Shown here: one piece after another, positions 9,259 to 19,977 of the stretch
How positions within the stretch are numbered: the first letter of the stretch is position 1
Layout of the letters: each line of letters opens with the position of its first letter
Assembly (NCBI GenBank): GCA_036804505.1
Contig: DAIRSI010000006.1
Coordinates: 69,839 to 133,838 of the forward strand
Length of the DNA: 64,000 nt
Direction: 5' to 3'
DNA from: Phocaeicola_A sp036804505
Lineage (GTDB): Bacteria; Bacteroidota; Bacteroidia; Bacteroidales; Bacteroidaceae
Notes under the pieces: generated by a model
The model's input: the letters and a program-made list of their open reading frames with translations, nothing else
Told to the model about the DNA's origin: nothing
Databases searched by the model: none
Made by a program: the position numbers and the translations under genes

Positions 9259-10431
9259 ATGAAACACTTTCTATGTACATTAATTCTCTTCACTTTTGTT
9301 ATTTCCGCATTTTCAAAAGTTGACTTGCAACCTGTAATAAAGGTAGCCAATCATATCTTGGAAAGCCAAAACCATTCATTGATTACCGACGAAAAAGGAA
9401 ACGCATCCATTTCCAGTTACTATCAGGAATGGAGGTATGTAAACGGAGTCCTCGCACTTTCAATGTTCGAGTTGGCAGATGCAACAAAAGATTCACGTTA
9501 TCTGAACTTTGTAAAGCAAAACTACGATTTCTTTTTCAATCAGGAAAACTGCAAGCGTCTCAAAGCTGATTATGATAAAGGCATCCGTAATACCGGATAC
9601 TATCGTTTTTTCAGTATGAGCAGTTTGGATGATTGCGGAGCTATGGGGGCTGGTCTAGCAGAACTTGACAAAAGATTTCCTTCGAAGAATTATCAAGATT
9701 ATCTCAAAAAAATAGTTAGTTATATTCTGAAAGGGCAAGAGAGACTTCCCGACGGAACATTCTGCCGAGGAGAAAAAGGTAAAGAAACCGTATGGGCAGA
9801 TGACTTATATATGAGCCTGTCTTTCCTCACCCGCTACGGAGCGCTCCATAATAATAAGGAATGCATTGACTGCGCTGCCGAACAAGTTATCAGATTCGAC
9901 AGTCTGCTGCTCGACAAAACCTCAGGATTGTACTATCACTGTTATTATAATGATACCCAACAACAAGGAGTGGCTCATTGGGGAAGAGCCAACGGGTGGA
10001 CACTCATGGCTCAAGCCCTTCTTTTGGAATGCATGCCGGTCAATCATCCCCTCAGAAGCAAAGTCCTTGCGATATTCAAGAAACAGATTGACAATGTTGC
10101 CCGCTATCAATCGGCAAACGGTCTGTGGCACCAACTTCTTGACAAAAATGATTCTTATCTGGAGACCTCCTGCAGTGCCATGTTTGCATTTGCTGTTGCA
10201 AAAGGCGTGAATGAAAAATGGCTCAGCAAGGATTATTCCTCTATCTCTATAAAAGCATGGGAGGGAATCTGCTCCCTCATAACCGATGACGGACAAGTGA
10301 AAAATATCTGCATTGGCACAGGAATTTCCCGTGATTTACCTTTTTATTACCAGCGCCCCACTCCGCTCAATGATGCACATGGATTGGGTGCCATCATACT
10401 GGCCGGATTAGAAATAAACAAACTTAATTGA
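9259..10431 (+). CDS. GH105 unsaturated rhamnogalacturonyl/glucuronyl hydrolase
   Basis: A 390-residue secreted protein with the (alpha/alpha)6 barrel of the GH88/GH105 group. The visible blocks are YVNGVLALSMFELADAT, WADDLYMSLSFLTRYG (general acid/base Asp region), HWGRANGWTLMAQALL and a late QRPTPLNDAHGLGAIILAG. GH105 enzymes remove the unsaturated uronic acid left at the non-reducing end of pectic oligosaccharides by polysaccharide lyases. The start at 9259 (MKHFLCTLILFTFVISAFS) gives a clean signal peptide and lies downstream of the -7 box; the longer frame from 9223 is unlikely. It is the first gene of the plus-strand operon, followed 7 bp later by susC. No lyase gene is visible in the window, so the lyase must be encoded elsewhere. 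Confidence 0.9.
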   Translation: MKHFLCTLILFTFVISAFSKVDLQPVIKVANHILESQNHSLITDEKGNASISSYYQEWRYVNGVLALSMFELADATKDSRYLNFVKQNYDFFFNQENCKRLKADYDKGIRNTGYYRFFSMSSLDDCGAMGAGLAELDKRFPSKNYQDYLKKIVSYILKGQERLPDGTFCRGEKGKETVWADDLYMSLSFLTRYGALHNNKECIDCAAEQVIRFDSLLLDKTSGLYYHCYYNDTQQQGVAHWGRANGWTLMAQALLLECMPVNHPLRSKVLAIFKKQIDNVARYQSANGLWHQLLDKNDSYLETSCSAMFAFAVAKGVNEKWLSKDYSSISIKAWEGICSLITDDGQVKNICIGTGISRDLPFYYQRPTPLNDAHGLGAIILAGLEINKLN

Positions 10432-10438
10432 TATTGCT

Positions 10439-13400
10439 ATGAATAATTTTTTAATGAAATGTCTGCTGGCTGGCACTCTATGCCTGCTAACGCTTTTCGC
10501 AAATGCCGAAAAGCCATCCAATCCCGTCAAAGGGAAAGTTACTGATTCTTCCGGTGAAGCTCTTGTGGGAGTAAACATCCTGGTACAAGGAGCTTCAAAA
10601 AGTGGAACAATTACCGATGTTGACGGTAATTTCACTCTCAACACCCCGATGGGTTCAACTTTAGTCGTATCATACATTGGTTACGTAAGCCAGAAAGTAA
10701 AAGTAAACAGCACTTCCTTGAAAATCGTTATGCAAGAAGATTCAAAGATGCTCGATGAGGTGGTAGCCATCGGATATGGAACCATGAAAAGAAAAGACAT
10801 CACAGGATCTGTAGGCTCTGTAGGGAACCAAGACCTTGTAGCCGTACCGGTTGCTTCTCCTGTTGAGGCTATGCAGGGGAAACTTGCAGGAGTCCGTGTG
10901 ACAACTCCCGAAGGCAATCCGGATGCAGAGATCATCGTTCGTGTACGTGGCGGCGGTTCCATCACAAGAGACAACACACCTTTGTATATTGTGGACGGAT
11001 TTCCGGTAAGCAGCATTTCGGATATTCCGAGTGCCGATATCGAATCCATTGATGTATTAAAGGACGCTTCTTCAACGGCCATCTACGGTTCAAGAGGATC
11101 AAACGGTATCGTGCTGGTTACGACCAAAAGCGGTAAATCCGGCAAAGTGCAGGTAAACTACAACGCTTACGTCGGCATGAAAAAAGCGGCAACCAAAATA
11201 AACACCTTAGGGGTTGAAGATTACCTGAAATGGCAATATGAAAACTTCGCCTTAGGCGGAAACCTCAATACTTTTACCAATCTTATCGGAACTTGGGATG
11301 CATTGCCTTCCATCGCAAAAACCATTCAGACAACCGACTGGCAAGATGAAGTTTACGGACGTACCGGCAACACATTCAGCCATAACCTCAGTTTGACAGG
11401 TGGCTCGGACAAACTGCGTTTTAACTTCGGATATGGACATATCAATGAGAAGGCTATTTTGGAGACATCCAAATTCCGTCGCGACAATCTAAGTCTGAAA
11501 CTGAATTTCGATCCTAATGTAAAGACCAAACTTGAATTCTCCGTACGTTATGCACGCACCCAAGTTTTCGGTGACGGACAAAGTGATGCCACAGGAGACT
11601 CCAACTCCACGCCTTCGGGTTCCTTCGGTCGTATTCGACATTCCATCATACAGACTCCTTTGACATTGAACGGAACAGGCGATATCGTCCTTGATGACAA
11701 CTCTGTGGATAGCGGTTTGGAAGACCCGATCACTGCTTTGAACGACAACTATAAGAAACGTCTGCGCCAGACTTTCAATATGAATGGTGCATTCACATGG
11801 AATGTATTCAAAAACTTCACGCTCCGTTCGGATGTAGGTTTGGATATTTACGACAATACTTTAAAGTATTTCTACGGCACATCGACATACGAATCACAAA
11901 ACAACACACAGGCAAGCTACAAGAACATGCCTGTCACTCAAGACACAGATGTCAGCCGCCGTACTTTCCGCAACACCAATACGGCAACCTATGATTTCAA
12001 GAGCCTGATACCCAAAGACCACAATCTGAATGTCATGGTGGGAGAAGAGAATATCATAATTAAAGAAGAAAGAATTACTGCACGAGTAGAAGGCTTCCCC
12101 ACATTCTATAATGCCGACATGGCTTTCAACTTCTCGGCACAAGGTACCCCAACAAAATATGATGATTACTTCTTCCCTGAAGATAAAATGGTATCATTCT
12201 TCGGCCGATTGAATTATGATTACAAAGGTCGTTATCTGCTCACTTCGACCCTTCGTGCCGATGGTTCAAGCAAATTTGCAGAAGGAAACCGATGGGGTTA
12301 CTTCCCGTCAGTGGCAGCCGCATGGCGCATTACAGAAGAAAAATGGATGGAAAGTACCAAGAACTGGCTCAATAATCTGAAACTGCGTTTCAGTTACGGC
12401 GTCAGCGGCAACAACAATATCCCTTCCGGACAAACGACCAAGACATATTCCATGGCTCAAAGCAGTTGGCTGAATATTGCCAGTTCCTATTTGACTGCCG
12501 GGACAACCTTAAACAATAAGAATCTGAAATGGGAAACTACCCATTCTTTCAATATAGGTCTTGATTTCGGGCTGTTTAACAACCGGTTAAACGGTTCTTT
12601 AGAAGTCTATAAAAACAATGTAAAGAACCTGTTGATGGAAATGCAGGTAGCCGGTTGCGGTTACAACACTCAATACCAGAATGTGGGAGAAACCGAAAAC
12701 AAAGGTTTCGAGGTCACCTTGAATTGTTCGGCTTTCAACAAAAAAGATTATGGTCTCGACTTTTCTTTTACCTTAGGTCATAATGTCAATAAGGTAAAGA
12801 GTCTCGGCAGTATGGAGTCCTATACCAAAGCTTCCTATTGGGCAAGTACTGAAGTGGGTAGTGATTACATCATCAAACCGGGTCTTCCAGTAGGTTCCAT
12901 TTATGGATATCACACTGATGGCCGTTATGAGACAAGTGATTTTTCCGGATACAGCAATGGAAAATGGATTTTGAAAGATGGTGTCGCAGATGATTCCGGC
13001 GTTGCCGGCACGGTACGTCCGGGGACATTGAAATTGAAGGATGTTACCGGTGACGGAGTAGTAAATGATGACGACAAGGAAGTTATCGGCGATGCCAATG
13101 CCTGGGCTGTGGGAGGATTCAGTATCAACGGTCACCTCAAAGGTTTTGACTTGATGGCCAACTTCACCTATAGCATCGGAAACGATATTTACAACGCTGA
13201 TAAAATAGATCAGACTTCCACACGAGGAAGCCAATGGAGAAACATGAAAGACATCATGGCTGCGGGCAAACGATGGACCAATATCGATACAAACGGAAAC
13301 CTTGTGAACGATGCCGCATCTCTTGATGCACTCAATGCAAATACTACCATGTGGTCACCATACACAACCAAAGCCATCATTCATGATTGGGCTGTTGAAG

Positions 13401-13648
13401 ACGGATCTTTCCTAAGACTGGCCGATTTGACTCTGGGTTATACTCTGCCTAAAAAACTTGTTAATAAAATCCATATAGAGAATCTCCGCTTCTATGCAAC
13501 GGCATCCAATCTGTTCTGCCTGACCAATTACAGCGGAGCCGATCCTGAAGTAGACTGCAAACGCAACTATTTGATTTGTCCGGGTGTAGATTACTCGGCC
13601 TACCCAAAGAGTCGCCAATATGTTTTCGGTTTAAACTTAACTTTCTAA
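10439..13648 (+). CDS. SusC/RagA-family TonB-dependent transporter (no STN domain)
   Basis: A 1069-residue outer-membrane transporter. It has a signal peptide (about 1-23), a carboxypeptidase-regulatory-like domain (about 30-105), a TonB-box-like DEVVAIGYG, a plug with AIYGSRGSNGIVLVTTKSG, and a beta-barrel ending GLNLTF. Unlike the SusC at 3758-7066 it has no STN domain, which fits control by the HTCS of this locus rather than by a sigma/anti-sigma relay. It lies 7 bp after the GH105 gene and 19 bp before susD. It is expected to import pectic oligosaccharides with its SusD partner; the exact ligand is not readable from sequence. Confidence 0.95.
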   Translation: MNNFLMKCLLAGTLCLLTLFANAEKPSNPVKGKVTDSSGEALVGVNILVQGASKSGTITDVDGNFTLNTPMGSTLVVSYIGYVSQKVKVNSTSLKIVMQEDSKMLDEVVAIGYGTMKRKDITGSVGSVGNQDLVAVPVASPVEAMQGKLAGVRVTTPEGNPDAEIIVRVRGGGSITRDNTPLYIVDGFPVSSISDIPSADIESIDVLKDASSTAIYGSRGSNGIVLVTTKSGKSGKVQVNYNAYVGMKKAATKINTLGVEDYLKWQYENFALGGNLNTFTNLIGTWDALPSIAKTIQTTDWQDEVYGRTGNTFSHNLSLTGGSDKLRFNFGYGHINEKAILETSKFRRDNLSLKLNFDPNVKTKLEFSVRYARTQVFGDGQSDATGDSNSTPSGSFGRIRHSIIQTPLTLNGTGDIVLDDNSVDSGLEDPITALNDNYKKRLRQTFNMNGAFTWNVFKNFTLRSDVGLDIYDNTLKYFYGTSTYESQNNTQASYKNMPVTQDTDVSRRTFRNTNTATYDFKSLIPKDHNLNVMVGEENIIIKEERITARVEGFPTFYNADMAFNFSAQGTPTKYDDYFFPEDKMVSFFGRLNYDYKGRYLLTSTLRADGSSKFAEGNRWGYFPSVAAAWRITEEKWMESTKNWLNNLKLRFSYGVSGNNNIPSGQTTKTYSMAQSSWLNIASSYLTAGTTLNNKNLKWETTHSFNIGLDFGLFNNRLNGSLEVYKNNVKNLLMEMQVAGCGYNTQYQNVGETENKGFEVTLNCSAFNKKDYGLDFSFTLGHNVNKVKSLGSMESYTKASYWASTEVGSDYIIKPGLPVGSIYGYHTDGRYETSDFSGYSNGKWILKDGVADDSGVAGTVRPGTLKLKDVTGDGVVNDDDKEVIGDANAWAVGGFSINGHLKGFDLMANFTYSIGNDIYNADKIDQTSTRGSQWRNMKDIMAAGKRWTNIDTNGNLVNDAASLDALNANTTMWSPYTTKAIIHDWAVEDGSFLRLADLTLGYTLPKKLVNKIHIENLRFYATASNLFCLTNYSGADPEVDCKRNYLICPGVDYSAYPKSRQYVFGLNLTF

Positions 13649-13667
13649 ATTCCAAATAACTACAGAT

Positions 13668-15491
13668 ATGAAAAAAATATATACATATACATTAAGCTTT
13701 CTGATATCAAGCATGACTTTAACCTCATGTAACGATTATCTGAACACGGAAAGCAAATCGACATATTCCGACGACATAGTCTTTGCAAATGAGACCTTGG
13801 CTGAAGATGCAGTAATCAATATTTACAGTTTCTTTGCCCAGACCAATTCACACCGCGCCCGCTACATGCCTTACTACGGAATGAATACGGATGAGGAATA
13901 CTACAATGACTTGAAAAGTCCTACCTCGGACGAGAAGACATCACTATGTTCTTATTCAGCGTTTGTAGCCAACGGATGGATGGGTTCAGGCAGCAGCTAC
14001 AACGCCTATACTTGCTTCTTTAACGGCATAGAAGCTGCAAACTGTTGTATAGAAGGAATCAGAAAATACGGATCTCCTTCCACAAAGAATACGATGGGCT
14101 ATCTATTGGGTGAAGCTCTGACTTTAAGAGCTCAATACTATTATGATTTAATACGAGGATGGGGAGATGTCCCCGCACGCTTTGAGCCGGTTTCTGAAAA
14201 TACCGTTTATATGGCAAAAAGTGACAGGGATGTCATATACAAACAAATCATTTCCGACCTTACAGAGGCCGCCACTTATCTTCCATGGCCGGGAGCCTCA
14301 ACGCGTACCTCAACTACCGAACGAGTAAACAAAGCTTACGCTCTTGGGCTGAAAGCCAGACTTATCTTAATGGCAAGCGGATACAGCGAGCGCCCCAAGG
14401 CTCTTGATGATGCATCCAACTATGAGATTCGTAAATCCAGTGATGCAGAACTTACCGGAACCACTTTATTGAAGGAAGCTTATACAGATTTGAAGAATAT
14501 CATTGCAAATTCAGGATGCAAGCTCAATTCCACATATGAATCAATCTGGAACGAACTTGCACAGGATGTAGTTACATCCAATCGTGAATCCATATTCGAG
14601 ATTCCTTTTGCAGCAGGCCGCGGACGTTTCTTCTACCATTTTGGCGTGTACCACAAAACAAGCAGCAGTCATATTTCAAAAAACGGATATGGAGGACAGA
14701 ACTGTGTAACTCCTACTCTTTTTTATGAATATGATTCCTCTGATACACGAAGAGATGTCAACTGCGTTCCCTATAAATGGAATAACGGAAGCTACTCGAT
14801 GGCCGATTTAGGTTCAGGAGCTGCAGCACCCAGCTTCAATTTCGGGAAATATGACTATGAGCGTATGAACCGTCAGGTAACCAGCAATGATGACGGAGTA
14901 AACTTACCGGTACTGCGTTATGCCGATATTCTGCTGATGGCTTCTGAAATTGCCAACAGCCTTGGAGAACTTGATAATGCAAAGAGCTATCTGAAGCAAG
15001 TCCGTCAAAGAGCATTCAATCAAAGCGATTGGAACACGGAGGTTACCGAATATATGAATAAAATAACGTCACAAGACCAAATGCTCAGTGCCATCCAGAA
15101 AGAACGCATGCTTGAATTCCCTGGTGAAATGCTGCGGAAACAAGATTTGATACGATGGAACATTTTAGGAAAAAATGTAAAGGAGACTGTAACCAAGATG
15201 AAGGCACTGCGTGACCGTACAGGTGATTATGCTGATGTTTCTAAAACGGTTTATACACGTACCGTAAATGGAAAGCTGGAAATATATGGACTGAATCACG
15301 GTGAAAACGGAACTCCTGAAGGCGAAGGATGGACAAAATTAGGTTATGACTTTATCACAACCGTGGTCAGAGACGACATGCTGAACAATTACTATGTAAA
15401 TGATCCGGACAGTCACCAGTATTGGCCGTTGTTCCAAACAGACCTGGATAGTTCGAATGGTTATCTGATCAATAACTATGGTTATAAATAA
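13668..15491 (+). CDS. SusD/RagB-family outer-membrane glycan-binding lipoprotein
   Basis: A 607-residue lipoprotein with lipobox LTSC (Cys about residue 21) followed by NDYLNTES, a common SusD N-terminus. The TPR-like region includes GEALTLRAQYYYDLIRGWGDVP and the C-terminal part has LRYADILLMASEIAN and QKERMLEFPGEMLRKQDLIRW, both typical family blocks. It is the surface glycan-binding partner of the SusC gene 19 bp upstream. The downstream GH31 start lies 11 bp after its stop, so the genes form one transcription unit. Confidence 0.93.
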   Translation: MKKIYTYTLSFLISSMTLTSCNDYLNTESKSTYSDDIVFANETLAEDAVINIYSFFAQTNSHRARYMPYYGMNTDEEYYNDLKSPTSDEKTSLCSYSAFVANGWMGSGSSYNAYTCFFNGIEAANCCIEGIRKYGSPSTKNTMGYLLGEALTLRAQYYYDLIRGWGDVPARFEPVSENTVYMAKSDRDVIYKQIISDLTEAATYLPWPGASTRTSTTERVNKAYALGLKARLILMASGYSERPKALDDASNYEIRKSSDAELTGTTLLKEAYTDLKNIIANSGCKLNSTYESIWNELAQDVVTSNRESIFEIPFAAGRGRFFYHFGVYHKTSSSHISKNGYGGQNCVTPTLFYEYDSSDTRRDVNCVPYKWNNGSYSMADLGSGAAAPSFNFGKYDYERMNRQVTSNDDGVNLPVLRYADILLMASEIANSLGELDNAKSYLKQVRQRAFNQSDWNTEVTEYMNKITSQDQMLSAIQKERMLEFPGEMLRKQDLIRWNILGKNVKETVTKMKALRDRTGDYADVSKTVYTRTVNGKLEIYGLNHGENGTPEGEGWTKLGYDFITTVVRDDMLNNYYVNDPDSHQYWPLFQTDLDSSNGYLINNYGYK

Positions 15492-15501
15492 TAAATACAA
15501 T

Positions 15502-17919
15502 ATGAAGATAAAGCACTTGTTACTACCGTTTCTTTCTTTCGGATTATTGGGTTCCGTATTGGCCAATCCCTCTTTCACAACCCAAAACAACACGATTGTA
15601 TTTCAATCGAACAAAGGAAATTTACGAGTAGAACTATGTACAAACAATATGTTTCGCGTAACAAAAAGTACAGGGACGTCTTTCCGGGAAAATGAATCCT
15701 GGATGGTGGTGAAATACAATTTCGACCGCGTAAATTATTCCATTCAGGATAACGATTCGGGAAACATCATTATGACACCCGAGCTTAAGATATACGTCAA
15801 GGCCAATCCTTGGCGTATATCTGTAAAAGACAAAAGAGGATTACTTTATGAAGAATTGTCATCAAATGCCTCAACGCCAACAAATGTGTGCACGTTGCGA
15901 CCTGATGAACATTTCTTCGGATTCGGTGAAAGGATGGATTTCCTTGATCAAAGAGGACAGAAAATTCATCTTAACGTAGAATTAGGCCGCGGTACAAAAC
16001 CGGCAGTAGGAGGAAAAGATATTCTCCGTGCCAACTATTGTCCTGTTCCCTATTTCATGAGCAATAAAGGTTACGCAATATTTTTCCATACGGCAGCACC
16101 TACCGATTGGGATATGGGATGGAGCAACTCTGACAACTACACCTATTCATCCGAAGCCGGAGAACTTGATTATTACTTCATTGCCGGGAAATCTATAGAA
16201 GAGATGCTGCAAAGCTACCAAGAACTCACAGGCGTCAGCCCACTTATGCCCCGTTCCACTTATGGTCTGCATATCGGTTCATATAGTGGCGGCACATGGA
16301 AATATGAATCTTGTGCCTCTGATAAATATCCGGTTAATCTGGTCCATCGCCTGCGTCAGGAAAAAATTCCGTTCGATATCTTATGGCTGGACTCTACTTG
16401 GCGTTTGTTCAACAAAAGATTCGGTAATGGAGGCTGTTGTTTTGAATTCAACAGTACATTCAAAAATCCACAAGCCATGATTGACTCCATTTACGCCAAT
16501 CACGTAGATATGTTCGGATTGCACATAAGGGCCATTGTAGATGACGGAAATCATAATACACTATATCAAGATGCCAAAACTGCTGGAGCTACATTTATTA
16601 AATCGGACTGTGACGGAATTATCAATTTCTTTGATTCAAAATCGGCAGACTGGTGGTGGAACAATGGAGCTATGAGAGTAGCCTCCATGGGAGTGAAATT
16701 TGTAAAAACAGATTGTGGCGGAACGCTTCGGTTTCCGGACGGAACATCTTTTGAAAAAGGATTCAAAGTCCCCGGACTCGATAAAGAAACAAGTCCCGAT
16801 GAACTTCATAACCTTTTTCCTATTGCCTACGCAAAAGTTCCGTATGAAAAGTTTGGAGCCTATAACAGACAAAGAGGTTTCAATCACACACGTGAAGGTT
16901 ATGCAGGAATCCAGCGATATCCTTTTATCTGGGCCGGAGACTGGGGCACTGAATGGCAATGGTTCGAACCGGTTATCCGCGGAGGTCTTAATATCGGATT
17001 GTCAGGCGTCGGTTACTGGTCACATTGCATGGGAGGTTTCGAACAATACTCCCCTTATGATACTGACCTTTACTTACGCTGGTGCCAATTTGGCATGTTC
17101 AGTCCGGTGTCCATTCTATTTGGAATGGATCATCCCCGCTATCATGAACCATGGACATACGGCCCTGATGCAATGAAGATTTTCATTAAATACGATTCGC
17201 TCCGATATGCACATATACCCTATATATATAGCAATGCTTACCGGATGTACAAATCGACGAGACCTCTGATGACTCCTCTGGTATACGATTATCTGAATGA
17301 TGAAAACGCCTACCAGATTTCGGATCAATACATGTTCGGGCCGTCCATGATGATATGTCCGGTAACGACCAAGGGTGCCCTGAGCCGTCCCGTTTATTTT
17401 CCGGGAGGAAAATGGGTGGATTTTTGGACAGGTGAGCGAATAGAAGGGCGTCAAAGGAAATCATTCCTCACCCCTATCGATATAATGCCTATCTTTATAA
17501 AGGCTGGAGCGATTATTCCCATGCAGCCGACACTACAATATCTCAAGGAAAAAACTATCGAAGAGATTTCATTAAGGATTTTCCCGGATGGAATCTCATC
17601 CTACGACCTTTATGAAGATGACGGCGAAAGTCTGGATTATCAGAAAGGAATCTTTGCCATCACACATATCGCAAGCAATATGGAAAATAATATATGGCAA
17701 CTGACAATTAATAAGACAGTAGGTAAATATAAAGCACAAATACATAAATATAATGTGGAAGTTTATTTGAATAATAAACCAAAATTTGTATCTTTAAATG
17801 GAAAAACGATTCCTGAAAACAATTCTGTCCAGGGATGGAATTGGGATGTGACAAAGAAATGTGCTTATATTAGAACAAATGTCTCTAATAAGAACCAAAT
17901 TGTATTAAATGTCAATTAA
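15502..17919 (+). CDS. GH31 family alpha-glycosidase (alpha-glucosidase/alpha-xylosidase-like)
   Basis: An 805-residue secreted enzyme. The chosen start (MKIKHLLLPFLSFGLLGSVLA) gives a signal peptide and avoids overlap with susD; a longer frame starts at 15478. GH31 features are an N-terminal beta-sandwich (with CTLRPDEHFFGFGERMDFLDQ), a TIM barrel with FDILWLDSTW and KFVKTDCGG (D404, probable nucleophile position), and GIQRYPFIWAGDWGTEWQW (D480, probable acid/base). C-terminal beta domains follow (YDLYEDDGES). The nucleophile strand lacks the common WxDMNE form, so substrate specificity (alpha-xyloside, alpha-glucoside or alpha-galactoside) is not safely predicted. In a pectic PUL it probably removes an alpha-linked side-chain sugar. 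Confidence 0.88.
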   Translation: MKIKHLLLPFLSFGLLGSVLANPSFTTQNNTIVFQSNKGNLRVELCTNNMFRVTKSTGTSFRENESWMVVKYNFDRVNYSIQDNDSGNIIMTPELKIYVKANPWRISVKDKRGLLYEELSSNASTPTNVCTLRPDEHFFGFGERMDFLDQRGQKIHLNVELGRGTKPAVGGKDILRANYCPVPYFMSNKGYAIFFHTAAPTDWDMGWSNSDNYTYSSEAGELDYYFIAGKSIEEMLQSYQELTGVSPLMPRSTYGLHIGSYSGGTWKYESCASDKYPVNLVHRLRQEKIPFDILWLDSTWRLFNKRFGNGGCCFEFNSTFKNPQAMIDSIYANHVDMFGLHIRAIVDDGNHNTLYQDAKTAGATFIKSDCDGIINFFDSKSADWWWNNGAMRVASMGVKFVKTDCGGTLRFPDGTSFEKGFKVPGLDKETSPDELHNLFPIAYAKVPYEKFGAYNRQRGFNHTREGYAGIQRYPFIWAGDWGTEWQWFEPVIRGGLNIGLSGVGYWSHCMGGFEQYSPYDTDLYLRWCQFGMFSPVSILFGMDHPRYHEPWTYGPDAMKIFIKYDSLRYAHIPYIYSNAYRMYKSTRPLMTPLVYDYLNDENAYQISDQYMFGPSMMICPVTTKGALSRPVYFPGGKWVDFWTGERIEGRQRKSFLTPIDIMPIFIKAGAIIPMQPTLQYLKEKTIEEISLRIFPDGISSYDLYEDDGESLDYQKGIFAITHIASNMENNIWQLTINKTVGKYKAQIHKYNVEVYLNNKPKFVSLNGKTIPENNSVQGWNWDVTKKCAYIRTNVSNKNQIVLNVN

Positions 17920-17923
17920 AAAT

Positions 17924-19951
17924 ATGAGATTAACAAGCTTTGCAAAATTAATTACATCGTTAGTCTTTTTGACGACGATACCGACCTCGGCACAGGTGTT
18001 CGGTGAACAGCCGACCTATCCGGGACGTCCTGACTACGGAGCACTCCGATGGAGTCAAAGCTCAGCCTACTATTCTTATCTGATGTATGACCTGCACTGC
18101 AGAGATCAAAAAAGACTTGATGAACTGCAAAAAGCATTTACTTCTAGGGAAAAAATGGAAAACTATATTGCAGAAGTCAAGAAAAGACTTAATGGAATCA
18201 TAGGAACTTTTCCTGAACGCAGCAAAATAAACAGCCAAGTCGTTGGAAAAGTCTTAGGCGACGGCTTCACTGTTGAAAAGATAATTTTCCAAAGTATGCC
18301 AGGCAGATATGTGACCTGTCACCTTTATATGCCGATAGGAACGAAAAATCCGCTCCCTGCAGCAATCGAAATGTGCGGTCATGCATTAAATGGCAAGGGA
18401 AATGCTTCCCAATTGGCCATGCGTATGGCTATCAATGGCATCGCCACATTAGTAGTTGACCCCATAGCACAAGGAGAACGCCTCCAACTCATAGACGAAA
18501 AGGGAACCCCACTCACCCGAGGTGTCACCACAGAACATACCTTGCTCAATCCTCTATATAATCTGCTGGGAAGTAGTCTTGCAGCACAAGAATATTATGA
18601 CAACAGTCGTGCAATCGATTATCTGATGTCAAGAAAAGACATCGATAGTAATCGTATAGGAGCCTATGGATTCTCAGGAGGAGGAACCCAAGCTACCTAT
18701 CTCATTGCTTTAGATGAAAGAGTAAAAGTCGGATGTATCGGCTTGTTTTTCTCCAATCGTGCAAGGACCTTGGAAATCCAAGGACCTTCAGATGGTTGTC
18801 AACAAATACCCAATGAAGGAAAAGAAGGTATAGAAATAGCCGATTTTGCCATGATGATGGCTCCCAAGCCCTTGATTCTACTTGATGGGAAATATGATTT
18901 CGTTGATTATTGGGGCGCTTTACAAGGTTATGATGAATTGAAAAAATGCTATTCGATTTTAGGAAGTCCTGAAAAAATAAATCAATATTTTGCAGAAGAC
19001 GGTCATGCAACTCCTTCAGATGTACAGACACATATGGTAAACTGGTTTAAGAAGTGGCTGTCAGGCAGTGATTACAAACTAACCGACGCAAAAAATCCGA
19101 ACTGGCATGGAGATAATATGCTTTGTACAAAAAGCGGCCAGGTTAATCTGGAATATAAAGATGCATTAAGCACAATGGAAGAAGTTAAAAGGCAGACAGA
19201 CCAGCTCGAAAACCAAAGAAAAGAATTTCTCAAAGGTGATAAGGCCATTATCCGGGAAAAAATATTTCAACTTCTGGGTTTGGAAAGCGGATTCTCAAAA
19301 AATGAAGTACAGGCTGTTATTACCGGACATTCCATTCAAAGGGAATACGAAGAATTTCGCTATCAAATCAATTGTAACGGTGAAATGCCTGTTCCTTGCG
19401 TTGTTTGGATTCCTTCAAAAGCAACTGCAAATTCAAAAATAGAAATACATCTTCACGAACAGGGTAAAGCAGATTATTTGACGGACTTGTCCAAGCGTGA
19501 TGATATCTCCGACGGAAACATTATTGTAGCGGCTGATTTCAGAGGACTAGGCGAAACAGAAGATCCTTACATCTATAATTATACCAAATACTGGAACAAA
19601 GAATATCGTTGCTCAGCCACAAGCATGCACATAGGTCGACCGATTATGGGACAGCGTGTTGCCGACATGCACACCCTGCTCGATTTCTGCTCTTCCAATG
19701 AAAAGCTGAAGAATCATTCCATAGAAGTTTTTGCCGACGGCTTGTATGGGCCGGTTGTCATACATGCTACCATACTGGATAATCGCATTGAAAAAGCAAC
19801 TTTGTACCGCTGTCTTAAATCCTGGAAAGAATATATTTCCAATCCATTACAAAGGGATATGTACTCCAATATTCTTTATGGAGTTTTGAATTACTATGAC
19901 CTTTCGGATCTGATTAATTTATCTGCAAACAGAATTAGAATAATAGATTAG
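17924..19951 (+). CDS. Secreted tandem alpha/beta-hydrolase, acetyl-xylan-esterase-like
   Basis: A 675-residue secreted protein; the start at 17924 gives the signal peptide MRLTSFAKLITSLVFLTTIP, while an ATG at 17909 would overlap GH31. The N-terminal half is a complete alpha/beta-hydrolase: AIEMCGHALNGKG (oxyanion side), nucleophile elbow YGFSGGGTQ, acid region LILLDGKYDFVDYW and histidine region EDGHATPSD. The C-terminal half looks like a second copy (IIVAADFRGLGETED), but its elbow position reads VFADGLYGP, with no serine. The likely role is removal of acetyl or methyl esters from pectin or its side chains. It sits between GH31 and the HTCS, with short gaps on both sides. Confidence 0.82.
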   Translation: MRLTSFAKLITSLVFLTTIPTSAQVFGEQPTYPGRPDYGALRWSQSSAYYSYLMYDLHCRDQKRLDELQKAFTSREKMENYIAEVKKRLNGIIGTFPERSKINSQVVGKVLGDGFTVEKIIFQSMPGRYVTCHLYMPIGTKNPLPAAIEMCGHALNGKGNASQLAMRMAINGIATLVVDPIAQGERLQLIDEKGTPLTRGVTTEHTLLNPLYNLLGSSLAAQEYYDNSRAIDYLMSRKDIDSNRIGAYGFSGGGTQATYLIALDERVKVGCIGLFFSNRARTLEIQGPSDGCQQIPNEGKEGIEIADFAMMMAPKPLILLDGKYDFVDYWGALQGYDELKKCYSILGSPEKINQYFAEDGHATPSDVQTHMVNWFKKWLSGSDYKLTDAKNPNWHGDNMLCTKSGQVNLEYKDALSTMEEVKRQTDQLENQRKEFLKGDKAIIREKIFQLLGLESGFSKNEVQAVITGHSIQREYEEFRYQINCNGEMPVPCVVWIPSKATANSKIEIHLHEQGKADYLTDLSKRDDISDGNIIVAADFRGLGETEDPYIYNYTKYWNKEYRCSATSMHIGRPIMGQRVADMHTLLDFCSSNEKLKNHSIEVFADGLYGPVVIHATILDNRIEKATLYRCLKSWKEYISNPLQRDMYSNILYGVLNYYDLSDLINLSANRIRIID

Positions 19952-19977
19952 AATTCCTATTAATCTTAAGATTAGCC

